Shown here piece after piece: positions 1 to 5,668 of a stretch of 10,088 nt of DNA. Source of the DNA: Gemmatimonadota bacterium (lineage in GTDB: Bacteria; Gemmatimonadota; Gemmatimonadetes; Longimicrobiales; Longimicrobiaceae). The position numbers and the translations under genes are program-made. Each line of letters opens with the position of its first letter. Position 1 is the first letter of the stretch. The stretch lies in NCBI GenBank assembly GCA_019348475.1, contig JAHWJJ010000128.1, positions 1-10,088 on the forward strand. The letters are read 5' to 3'. Under the pieces are notes generated by a model. That model was given only the letters and a program-made list of their open reading frames with translations, had not been told where the DNA came from and ran no database searches.

Positions 1-61
1 CGCTCTCGACGCCAAAGCGCCGGCTTACGCGCCCAGGGGCGAACGTGCGGAGGGAGGAGCG

Positions 62-70
62 GGAGGAGGA
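62..70 (+). promoter_or_regulatory. Shine-Dalgarno sequence deciding the DUF1622 start
   Basis: GGAGGAGGA ends one base before the ATG at 72. It is the strongest ribosome binding site in the window and argues against the upstream in-frame GTG at 45. Confidence 0.75.
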
Positions 71-71
71 T

Positions 72-476
72 ATGATCCAGGGTGCGGACCGGCCGGAGAC
101 GCTGGACCACGCGGTGCGCGTCGTGGCCAAGGCGGTGGAGGTGGGCGGGGTGCTGATGCTGGTGGTGGCGGCGCTCGTCGCGAGCGGCCTGCTTTTTCGC
201 GACTGGCGGCGGGCGGGGGCGTTCGGCCCGGCGTACAAGGCCTACCGCCGCAACCTGGGCAGGGGCATCCTGCTGGGGCTGGAATTCCTGGTGATCGCCG
301 ACATCATCCGCACCGTCGCGGTAGAGCCCTCGTTCAACAACCTGGGCGTGCTGGCGATCATCGTCCTCATCCGCACCTTCCTCAGCTTCGCGCTCGAGGT
401 GGAGATCGAAGGCCGCTTTCCCTGGAACGCGGCCGAGAAGGAGGACCGCAGCCCCGGCGTGCACGAGGGGGTGTAG
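72..476 (+). CDS. DUF1622 family integral membrane protein
   Basis: A 134-residue membrane protein of unknown function. The DUF1622 family is recognised from a segment reading RRNLGRGILLGLEFLVIADI at residues 59-78, followed by VLIRTFLSFALEVEIEGRFP at 98-117. Three hydrophobic stretches (about 21-42, 64-84 and 90-108) predict three membrane helices, with a charged cytoplasmic-looking tail after residue 118. Length and architecture match the family's usual 115-140 residues. The ATG at 72 is chosen because a strong purine-rich Shine-Dalgarno sequence, GGAGGAGGA, lies at 62-70. An in-frame GTG at 45 would add nine highly charged residues (MRREEREED) that are really the translated ribosome binding site. 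The gene converges on the minus-strand kinase gene that ends at 526. No biochemical role is established for this family; it is known only as a conserved small membrane protein. Confidence 0.9.
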   Translation: MIQGADRPETLDHAVRVVAKAVEVGGVLMLVVAALVASGLLFRDWRRAGAFGPAYKAYRRNLGRGILLGLEFLVIADIIRTVAVEPSFNNLGVLAIIVLIRTFLSFALEVEIEGRFPWNAAEKEDRSPGVHEGV

Positions 477-481
477 GCCCT

Positions 482-509
482 CCTCCCGCGGACCCGCGCC
501 GGGGGGAGG
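482..509. terminator. GC-rich hairpin between convergent genes, possible terminator
   Basis: CCTCCC (482-487) can pair with GGGAGG (504-509), and the loop contains a further CGCGG/CCGCG pairing (488-499 region). It lies between the stop of the DUF1622 gene (476) and the stop of the convergent kinase gene (526). There is no T-run on either strand, so it is not a canonical intrinsic terminator. The position is the main argument. Confidence 0.3.
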
Positions 510-525
510 CGAGAAACCCGGCTTT

Positions 526-1116
526 CTACCCGATCAGGGCCGACGCGGCGACGATGGCGGCGCCGCCGGCCAGGGTGATGCTGAGGTTGTCGTCCAGCGG
601 CAGGGGGGCGAACTCCACCGCCGCGGCAACCAGCGCGGCGAAGACGGCGGCGGCCAGCGGGACGGCGGCGGGCGCGAGCATCCACATCCCCACCCCCACC
701 GCCAGGTCGGTCGCCAGCCCCGCGCCAAAGCCCTCCCAGCTCTTTCCCCAGCGCGTGCGGTGCCGCCCCCAGCGCTTGCCCACCAGCGCCGCGGCCGCAT
801 CGCCCAGCCCGTTGAACAGCATCGCCGCGACCGCTACGGGCCGGGGAAAGAGGACCACCGCCGCCGCGTAGGCGACGGCCATCCACGTGGCGCCCGCCAG
901 GCCGCGCCGCTCGTGCGGGCGCAGCATGGTGCGCGTGTGGCGCAGAAAGTGGTAGCGGAAGGGGCGGATGCGGTGCCGCGCCAGGTCGATGGCCACGGCC
1001 ACCGCGGCCACCGGCACCAGCAGCGCGATGGCGGCCGGGCGCGGCAGCAGCCACACCAGCAGCGGCACGGCGGCCGAGGCGACGTGGATCGCCTTGCGGG
1101 CCAGCTCGCGCTTCAT
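526..1116 (-). CDS. CTP-dependent polyprenol/phytol/dolichol kinase-like membrane protein
   Basis: A 196-residue integral membrane protein of the SEC59/VTE5-like family, whose characterised members phosphorylate lipid alcohols (dolichol, phytol) with CTP at the membrane. Visible family signatures are an N-terminal RKAIHV (residues 8-13), the nucleotide-binding segment GDAAAALVGKRWG (105-117), GKSWEGF (124-130) and the C-terminal DDNLSITL (175-182). Several hydrophobic stretches (about 14-46, 77-104, 134-170 and 179-195) give five to seven membrane helices. It is shorter than eukaryotic dolichol kinases but normal for bacterial members (about 190-230). The gene lies 50 bp downstream of the hydrolase gene on the same strand and may be cotranscribed with it. 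No strong Shine-Dalgarno precedes the ATG at 1116. The lipid substrate cannot be told from sequence; diacylglycerol, phytol or a polyprenol are all possible. Confidence 0.82.
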   Translation of the reverse strand: MKRELARKAIHVASAAVPLLVWLLPRPAAIALLVPVAAVAVAIDLARHRIRPFRYHFLRHTRTMLRPHERRGLAGATWMAVAYAAAVVLFPRPVAVAAMLFNGLGDAAAALVGKRWGRHRTRWGKSWEGFGAGLATDLAVGVGMWMLAPAAVPLAAAVFAALVAAAVEFAPLPLDDNLSITLAGGAAIVAASALIG

Positions 1117-1166
1117 CCGCGGCGGCGGATCCGGGGGAGGGGACGCATGCGCGGCAAGCTAGGCCC

Positions 1167-2033
1167 TCACCCGCCGCCAAGGAAGCCGGCGAGCAGCTCG
1201 GTCACGCGCTCGGCGAACTCCGCGGCCACCCAGTGGCTGGCCTGGGGCAGGCGTTCGACCCGGATCTCTGGCACCCACGGCTCCAGCCCCTCCGTCATCT
1301 GCACGCGCAGCGCCTGGTCGCGTTCGCCCCAGATCAGGAGCGTGGGATGGGGGATGGTGCGCGTGGGCGGCCGGGGGTAGCGCGCGGCGGCACGGTAGTA
1401 GTTGATCATCGCCGTCAGCGCGCCCGGGCGCGCGGCGGCCTCCCTGTACCGGCGCAGGTCGTCGTCGGCGAAGGCGCCGGGGCGCACGGACTCCGCGCGA
1501 AAGATGGACTCCAGCAGCCGGAACCCGTTGGCGCGGAGCGCCATCTCCGGCAGCACGGGGAGCTGAAAGGCCATGGCGTACCAGGACCGGCGCATCTGGT
1601 CCGCGGTGCGGATCTCCCGCCGGAACGCCCTGGGATGGGGCGCGTTGAGCACCGCCAGTCGCTCCACGCGCTCGGGCGCCTGCATCGCCAGCCACCAGGC
1701 GATGACGCCGCCCCAGTCGTGCCCCACCACGTGCGCGCGCTGCGCCCCCGTGTGGCGGATGAGCGCCTCCACGTCCGCCACCAGCGTGCGGATGCGGTAC
1801 GCGCCCACCCCGCGCGGCTTCTCGGACAGGTTGTAGCCGCGCAGGTCCGGCGCGATCACCCGAAAGCCGGCGTCCGCCAGCGGCTGGATCTGCCGCCGCC
1901 ACCCCCACCAGAACTCCGGGAACCCGTGCAGCAACACCACGGGCATCCCCTCCCCCGCCTCCACCCAGTGCAGCCGCACGCCGTTCACCCGCGCCTCCCG
2001 GTGCGTCCACCCCGCCTCCGTCTCCATCCCCAT
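1167..2033 (-). CDS. alpha/beta hydrolase, epoxide hydrolase-like
   Basis: A 288-residue soluble alpha/beta-hydrolase-fold enzyme most like epoxide hydrolases of the EPHX3/4 type. The oxyanion-hole motif HGFPEFWWGWR lies at 36-46. The nucleophile elbow GHDWGG (104-109) has Asp106 as nucleophile, as in epoxide hydrolases and haloalkane/fluoroacetate dehalogenases rather than serine esterases. GERD supplies the acid Asp239 and ASHW supplies the base His267. The cap region has SWYAMAFQLP (150-159) and NYYRA (211-215), which carry tyrosines at the positions where epoxide hydrolases hold the epoxide-activating pair. Such enzymes open epoxides, or cleave carbon-halogen bonds, through a covalent ester. 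The start at 2033 gives the usual family length; ATG at 2027 and GTG at 2039 are alternatives. The frame stays open far upstream, but that sequence is not protein-like. It is divergent from the methyltransferase gene. Epoxide hydrolase is favoured over dehalogenase because of the cap tyrosines. Confidence 0.88.
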   Translation of the reverse strand: MGMETEAGWTHREARVNGVRLHWVEAGEGMPVVLLHGFPEFWWGWRRQIQPLADAGFRVIAPDLRGYNLSEKPRGVGAYRIRTLVADVEALIRHTGAQRAHVVGHDWGGVIAWWLAMQAPERVERLAVLNAPHPRAFRREIRTADQMRRSWYAMAFQLPVLPEMALRANGFRLLESIFRAESVRPGAFADDDLRRYREAAARPGALTAMINYYRAAARYPRPPTRTIPHPTLLIWGERDQALRVQMTEGLEPWVPEIRVERLPQASHWVAAEFAERVTELLAGFLGGG

Positions 2034-2235
2034 CGGCACCCCCACGTTCGTGCGGTTCGTCGTCCTCGATCCGGGCCGGAGCAACGACGGGGCCGCAAGC
2101 GCGCCGGCACTCCGGCTCCCGGCTCGCCCCTTTCGTTGTCCGGACGGGCAGCGATCTTGTACACGCGTCCGCATCATCCATCCACCGCCCGTGTGGCGCA
2201 TCCGCCGCGCGCGCGACTCCAGACGTCGGCGAAAG
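2034..2235. promoter_or_regulatory. divergent upstream region between hydrolase and methyltransferase
   Basis: This 202-bp gap must hold the promoters for both divergent genes. No convincing -35/-10 pair is visible on either strand. The best plus-strand candidate is TTGTCC (2136-2141) with TGTACA (2158-2163), 16 bp apart, which is weak. No palindromic operator stands out. Confidence 0.3.
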
Positions 2236-2940
2236 ATGAGCGATTCCATGCCGGGCGCGGAGGTCCTGCACACCTCCGTCGGGGATTTTCCGCTGCACGA
2301 GTACCGGCTGGGGCTGGGCGGGCGGGAGTGGAGGATCCTGCACACCGAGTCGGTGCTGAGCCGCGACGACGAGGCGCACTTTCTCCTGGAGCTCAAGGAC
2401 CGCCTGCCGTACGGCGTGGTGCTGTGGCCGGCCGCCATCGCGCTGGCGCACGAGGTCGCCGCGCGCGCGGACGAGCTGCGCGGGAAGCAGGTGCTGGAGC
2501 TGGGCGCGGGCACCGGGCTGCCGGGGATCGTCGCGGCGTCGCTGGGCGCGCGGGTGGTGCAGACGGACCGGCAGGAGGTGGCGATGGCCGTCTGCCGCCG
2601 CAACGGCGAGCGCAACGGGGTGGACTCCATCGAACACCGGCTGGTGGACTGGACGGAATGGGACGATTTGCGGCGATACGACTGCATCATCGGCTCCGAC
2701 ATCCTGTATGGCGAGTCCGTGCATCCGCACCTGCGGCGCATCTTCCAGGGCAGCCTGGCGCCGGGCGGGCGCATCCTGCTCTCCGATCCGTTCCGCGCCA
2801 CCAGCTTAAAGCTGCTGGAAGCGCTGGAGGCGGAGGGGTGGAAGATCGGCTTGAGCAAGTGGAGCGTGGGCGAGGAAGAAACGCCCCGGCCCATCGGCGT
2901 GTTCGAGGTGCAATCACCCGATCCGGGGGAGGCACCATGA
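2236..2940 (+). CDS. SAM-dependent methyltransferase, METTL21/Methyltransf_16-like
   Basis: A 234-residue class I methyltransferase. The segment PYGVVLWPAAIALAHEVA (58-75), motif I VLELGAGTGLPG (86-97), an acidic Asp111 ending the second strand (VVQTD), and GSDILY (153-158) together are the layout of the Methyltransf_16 (METTL21/EEF-KMT) family. Eukaryotic members methylate protein lysines, and bacterial homologues are mostly uncharacterised. The substrate is therefore unknown; a ribosomal or elongation-factor lysine is a guess. The start at 2236 is chosen because family similarity begins within 30 residues of it. The open frame reaches back to 2050, but the extra 62 residues are Arg/Pro-rich and unlike protein. 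Shine-Dalgarno is poor (GAAAG). The stop overlaps an ATG (ATGA at 2937), but no good gene follows. Confidence 0.85.
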   Translation: MSDSMPGAEVLHTSVGDFPLHEYRLGLGGREWRILHTESVLSRDDEAHFLLELKDRLPYGVVLWPAAIALAHEVAARADELRGKQVLELGAGTGLPGIVAASLGARVVQTDRQEVAMAVCRRNGERNGVDSIEHRLVDWTEWDDLRRYDCIIGSDILYGESVHPHLRRIFQGSLAPGGRILLSDPFRATSLKLLEALEAEGWKIGLSKWSVGEEETPRPIGVFEVQSPDPGEAP

Positions 2941-3280
2941 CCGGCACCACGGATCCGCACCGAATGGGCCGCGACCGGCGAGGTGCAGACCGCGCGCCGC
3001 AGGCCCCGCTTTCCCAGTGGTGCTTCCGGCTACCATCGCATGGTCGTGGCCGCGGAGCCCTGATGCCGTGTTCCCGGCTCGATGTGCAGCACGGGATGGA
3101 TTGACAGCATCACACGGAGGACAGGAGGAGTGTTGGCGCGCCTCTATGTACCTCGGTGCCCTGCGTGCGAAGCTCCCGCCCCATCGGCCGGTTCGATCTG
3201 ACGCCCCCGGCCTGACCAGCGGGGCCCCGCCCGTCGCCGTGGGCGTTGAACCGTTCCCGCGCGCGAGCCCGGCGGACCGG

Positions 3281-3319
3281 TTCACCCGTTCACCCGTTCA
3301 CCCGTTCACCCGTTCACCC
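3281..3319. repeat. tandem octamer array TTCACCCG
   Basis: Four perfect copies of TTCACCCG (3281-3312) are followed by a fifth that matches at seven of eight positions (3313-3319). The array lies about 70 bp upstream of the LacI-family gene. The period is eight, not a multiple of three, so it is not a coding repeat. Confidence 0.93.
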
Positions 3320-3361
3320 TCCTCGCCCACCCTCTGAACAAAACTCTTGCGCACCGTGCCA

Positions 3362-3383
3362 ATACGTATTAGCTAATACGTAT
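3362..3383. promoter_or_regulatory. 22-bp perfect palindrome, candidate LacI-family operator
   Basis: The half-sites ATACGTATTAG (3362-3372) and CTAATACGTAT (3373-3383) are exact reverse complements. Each half itself contains the self-complementary octamer ATACGTAT, centred on CpG, with centres 14 bp apart. LacI-family operators are typically palindromes with a central CG, so the site could be one long operator or two adjacent ones. It ends 6 bp before the start codon of the LacI-family gene, where bound repressor would block transcription or initiation: a likely autoregulatory site. It is strikingly AT-rich for this genome. A promoter probably overlaps it (TTGCGC at 3347-3352, TAGCTA at 3370-3375 with a 17-bp spacer, or TAATAC at 3374-3379), but these hexamers are weak. 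Confidence 0.65.
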
Positions 3384-3389
3384 CATCAT

Positions 3390-4418
3390 ATGCCTACCCG
3401 CCGAGCCGACTCCGCCCGCCCCGCCACCACGCACGACGTTGCCCGACGGGCGGGCGTCTCGCAGGCGACCGTGTCGCTGGTGCTGGGGGGCAACCCGCGG
3501 GCGAGGGTGTCGGCGCAGACGCGCGAGCGGGTGGTGCGGGCGGCGGGGGAGCTGGGGTACCGGCCCAACCTGGTGGCGCGGGGGCTGGTGCAGCGGAAGT
3601 CGTACGCCATCGGGGTGATGGTGCCGGACCTGAGCAACCCGTTCTTTCTGGACGTGGTGACCGGCGTGCAGCGGGTGGCGGCGGAGGCGGGGTACGCGGT
3701 GCTTCCCGGCGACGTGCGCGAGGTTTCGCCGCAGCGGCACCTGGAGGCGCTGCGGGCGCGGCAGGTGGACGGGGTGATCCTGGACGGGTTCGGCGCGCTG
3801 GCGCTGCACGAGGGGGCGCTGAGCGGGATGAAGGTGGTGCTGGTGGACGAGCCGTCGGAGCGCTGGCCGGGCGTCGCGAGCGACGCGGTGGGGGCGGGGC
3901 GGCTGGCGGCGGAGCACCTGCTGGGGCTGGGGCACACGCGCCTGGCGTTCGCGGGCCCCGCCAGCGACGTGCACGGGCTGCGGATGCGCGAGCGCGGCTT
4001 CGTTCAGGCGCTGCGCCAGGCGGGGGTCGCGCTTCCGTCCGAGCGCCTGCGCCGCGTTCCGCCCACGGTGAGCGGCGGCCTGGCGGCGATGAAGTCGCTG
4101 CTGGGCCTGCCACCGGCGCAGCGCCCCACCGCCTGCTTCTGCGCCGTGGACCTGGTGGCGGCGGGGGCGCTCAAGGCCTGTCTTACCGCCGGGGTGGCGG
4201 TACCCGGCGCGATGTCCATCGTGGGGTGCGACGACGTGGAGCTGGCGCGCGTGCTGACCCCCGAGCTGACCACCGTGCGCGTCCCCGCCCGCGAGCTGGG
4301 CGCCCGCGCCGCCCGCCTGCTGATCCGCCAGCTGGACGACGAGGGAGGTTCGGCGCCCCGCGCCGGCAGGCCGCTCCCCGTGAAGCTGGTGGTGCGCGGG
4401 ACGACGGGCCCGGTGTGA
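3390..4418 (+). CDS. LacI-family transcriptional repressor
   Basis: A 342-residue regulator of normal LacI-family length. The N-terminal helix-turn-helix is THDVARRAGVSQATVSLVLG (14-33), followed by the hinge-helix segment YRPNLVARGLVQRK (57-70). The periplasmic-binding-protein-like effector domain begins at YAIGVMVPDLSNPFF (72-86) and ends near 335; it includes VDGVILDG (126-133), GHTRLAFAGP (181-190) and SIVGCDDVELA (276-286). Such proteins bind palindromic operators and release them, or tighten, on binding a sugar or nucleoside-like ligand; the ligand cannot be read here. The ATG at 3390 is chosen because it starts just before the helix-turn-helix and follows the palindrome. Further upstream the frame runs through tandem repeats. 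There is no Shine-Dalgarno, so a leaderless or near-leaderless mRNA is plausible. No sugar genes adjoin it, so beyond autoregulation the target is uncertain; the downstream acyl-CoA operon is a candidate. Confidence 0.92.
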   Translation: MPTRRADSARPATTHDVARRAGVSQATVSLVLGGNPRARVSAQTRERVVRAAGELGYRPNLVARGLVQRKSYAIGVMVPDLSNPFFLDVVTGVQRVAAEAGYAVLPGDVREVSPQRHLEALRARQVDGVILDGFGALALHEGALSGMKVVLVDEPSERWPGVASDAVGAGRLAAEHLLGLGHTRLAFAGPASDVHGLRMRERGFVQALRQAGVALPSERLRRVPPTVSGGLAAMKSLLGLPPAQRPTACFCAVDLVAAGALKACLTAGVAVPGAMSIVGCDDVELARVLTPELTTVRVPARELGARAARLLIRQLDDEGGSAPRAGRPLPVKLVVRGTTGPV

Positions 4419-4421
4419 AGA

Positions 4422-4449
4422 GGGAATAGGGAATAGGGAATAGGGAATA
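4422..4449. repeat. tandem heptamer array GGGAATA
   Basis: Four perfect consecutive copies of GGGAATA begin three bases after the lacI stop codon. They are followed by a small hairpin, CCTGC (4451-4455) with GCAGG (4460-4464). Confidence 0.93.
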
Positions 4450-4492
4450 GCCTGCAACTGCAGGGGATCGGCCACGAAAACCCGAAGTTTAT

Positions 4493-4543
4493 ACCCTCTC
4501 CCGCTTGCGGGAGAGGGTGCGAGCGTGACCGAGCGGGTGAGGG
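4493..4543. repeat. REP-like palindromic element
   Basis: ACCCTCTCCCGC (4493-4504) and GCGGGAGAGGGT (4507-4518) form a perfect 12-bp stem with only TT between them. The stem is followed by a conserved-looking tail ending in GGGTGAGGG (4535-4543). CCCTCTCCCGC...GCGGGAGAGGG followed by GGTGAGGG resembles the dispersed REP-type palindromes known from many GC-rich bacteria. No T-run follows, so it is not a classical terminator, although it could stop or stabilise the lacI transcript. Just upstream, GTTTATACC (4487-4495) contains a TTATAC -10-like hexamer but no matching -35. Confidence 0.75.
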
Positions 4544-4571
4544 CCCCTGCGCGGAACCGTCCGACCGCCAC

Positions 4572-4648
4572 CACTTTCGCACTTTCGCACTTTCGCACTT
4601 TCGCACTTTCGCACTTTTCGCACTCACGCACTCACGCACTCACGCACT
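4572..4648. repeat. tandem octamer array CACTTTCG / CACTCACG abutting a start codon
   Basis: Five perfect CACTTTCG units (4572-4611), one 9-base variant CACTTTTCG (4612-4620), three CACTCACG units (4621-4644) and a partial CACT (4645-4648). The GTG start of the KAS III-like gene is the very next base, so the whole 5' leader is repeat and there is no Shine-Dalgarno. Two related octamers in blocks point to local duplication after a mutation. Confidence 0.95.
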
Positions 4649-5668
4649 GTGTCCCGCAACGCCGTCATCGCCGGAACCGGCAGCTACGTCCCCGGGCGGG
4701 TCGTCACCAACGCGGAGCTTTCCGCCGCGCTGGGTGAGGACGTGGACGACTTCGTCCGCAACACGCTGGGGATCCGCGAGCGCCGCTGGTGCGCCGACGG
4801 CGAGTCCACCGCGGACCTGGCGGAGCAGGCGGCCCGGCGGGCGCTGGACGACGCCGGGATCGGCGCGGCGGACGTGGACCTGCTGATCGTATCCACCGAC
4901 ACGCCGGAATACGTCTCCCCCGCGACCGCCTCCGTGCTGCACGGGCGGCTGGGGATGCGCGCCGACGCGGGGACCTTCGATGTCAACAGCGCCTGCGCCG
5001 GCTTCGCCACGGCGCTGGACGTGGCGTGGAAGTACCTGCGCGCCGACGAACGCTACCGGCGCGTCCTGGTCGTCGCCGTCTACGCGATGAGCAAGTTCCT
5101 GGACCGCGCGGACAAGAAGACGGTCACCATCTTCGCCGACGGCGCGGGGGCCGTCGTCCTCCAGGCCTCCGACCAGGCGGGGATCCTGGCGTCGGAGCTG
5201 GCGGCGGACGGTTCGCTCTCGGACGGGATGGGCGTGTTCGCAGGCGGCACGGCCGAGCCCATCGACCGCGACGTGCTGGAGAGCGGCGTCCGCAACCGGC
5301 TGCGCTTCGTCCGCAAGTATCCCAGGGAAGTGAACGAGGAGGGGTGGCCGCGCATCGTCCGTTCCGTCCTGGGCCGCGTGGGAGCGAAGGTGGAGGACGT
5401 GGACCTGTGGCTGTGGACGCAGGTGAACCGATCCACCATCGTAGGGGTGATGGGGCGGCTGGGCGAGCCGATGGAAAAGGCGCACACGGTGATGGACAAG
5501 TGGGGCTACACCGGCAGCGCCTGCCTTCCCATGGCGCTGGACGACGCCGCGCGCGCCGGCCGCCTGCACCCCGGCGACCTGGTCGTCCTCACGGGCTCCG
5601 GCGCGGGACTGTCGATGGGGTGCGTGGCGCTGCGCTGGACGCGGAACGGGGGGAACGGCCATGGCTGA
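4649..5668 (+). CDS. FabH/KAS III-like 3-oxoacyl-ACP synthase homologue with atypical active site
   Basis: A 339-residue thiolase-fold protein of ketoacyl-ACP synthase III length. The N-terminus AVIAGTGSYVPGRVVTN (5-21), the nucleophile segment DVNSACAGFA (111-120, Cys116), IFADGAGAVVL (161-171) and the C-terminal GSGAGLSMGCVALRW (316-330) are clear FabH landmarks. Aligned by eye without gaps to the E. coli FabH C-terminal half, the HQAN motif becomes TQVN (257-260) and GNTSAAS becomes GYTGSAC (286-292). The catalytic His is thus Thr257 and the Asn is Tyr287. Both help decarboxylate malonyl-ACP in FabH, so ordinary condensation is doubtful. Acyl transfer or a modified condensation, as in natural-product KAS III relatives, is inferred. 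The GTG start gives the expected N-terminus. It is the first gene of an overlapping four-gene set; its stop overlaps the acyl-CoA synthetase start by 8 nt. Confidence 0.88.
   Translation: MSRNAVIAGTGSYVPGRVVTNAELSAALGEDVDDFVRNTLGIRERRWCADGESTADLAEQAARRALDDAGIGAADVDLLIVSTDTPEYVSPATASVLHGRLGMRADAGTFDVNSACAGFATALDVAWKYLRADERYRRVLVVAVYAMSKFLDRADKKTVTIFADGAGAVVLQASDQAGILASELAADGSLSDGMGVFAGGTAEPIDRDVLESGVRNRLRFVRKYPREVNEEGWPRIVRSVLGRVGAKVEDVDLWLWTQVNRSTIVGVMGRLGEPMEKAHTVMDKWGYTGSACLPMALDDAARAGRLHPGDLVVLTGSGAGLSMGCVALRWTRNGGNGHG

Larger units (their letters stand above)
2941..3389. other. 449-bp intergenic region without a convincing gene
   Basis: Nothing recognisable is encoded here on either strand. 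Short open frames exist: 2937-3104 (55 codons, starting at an ATGA overlap), 3130-3201 (23 codons, GTG start directly after AGGAGG, with a CPAC motif) and 3146-3337 (63 codons). Their codon use is mixed and lacks the strong third-position G/C bias of the neighbours. A perfect TTGACA (3101-3106) has no -10 partner at 15-19 bp. The right end holds the TTCACCCG array and the 22-bp palindrome described separately. Base composition falls from very GC-rich to AT-rich between about 3335 and 3390. It may be gene debris plus the lacI control region. Confidence 0.6.

Noticed and set aside
2034..2960. Long minus-strand N-terminal extension of the hydrolase, up to 2960
   Set aside because: It overlaps the methyltransferase gene on the other strand, is Ser/Arg-rich low-complexity translation, and the hydrolase fold begins right after 2033.
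2937..3104. Small open frame of 55 codons starting at an ATGA overlap with the methyltransferase stop
   Set aside because: Mixed codon use, Arg/Gly-rich product and no recognisable family. The overlap alone is weak evidence for a gene.
3101..3106. Perfect TTGACA as a -35 box
   Set aside because: No -10-like hexamer lies 15-19 bp downstream; that stretch is GGAGGACAGGAGG.
3130..3201. 23-codon frame directly after AGGAGG with a CPAC motif
   Set aside because: The Shine-Dalgarno is only one base from the GTG, too close for normal initiation, and the peptide has no family support. It might be debris of a zinc-ribbon gene, but this is not demonstrable.
4493..4518. Intrinsic terminator for the LacI-family gene
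   Set aside because: The stem is excellent, but no T-run follows and the flanking tail fits a REP-like element better. It may still affect transcript ends.
3369..4639. Long minus-strand open frames opposite the LacI-family gene
   Set aside because: They are antisense shadows of a high-GC gene. The products are Arg/Pro/His-rich, and one begins with translated octamer repeats.
4572..4648. CRISPR array
   Set aside because: Units are eight bases long and contiguous, without spacers, and no cas genes are present.
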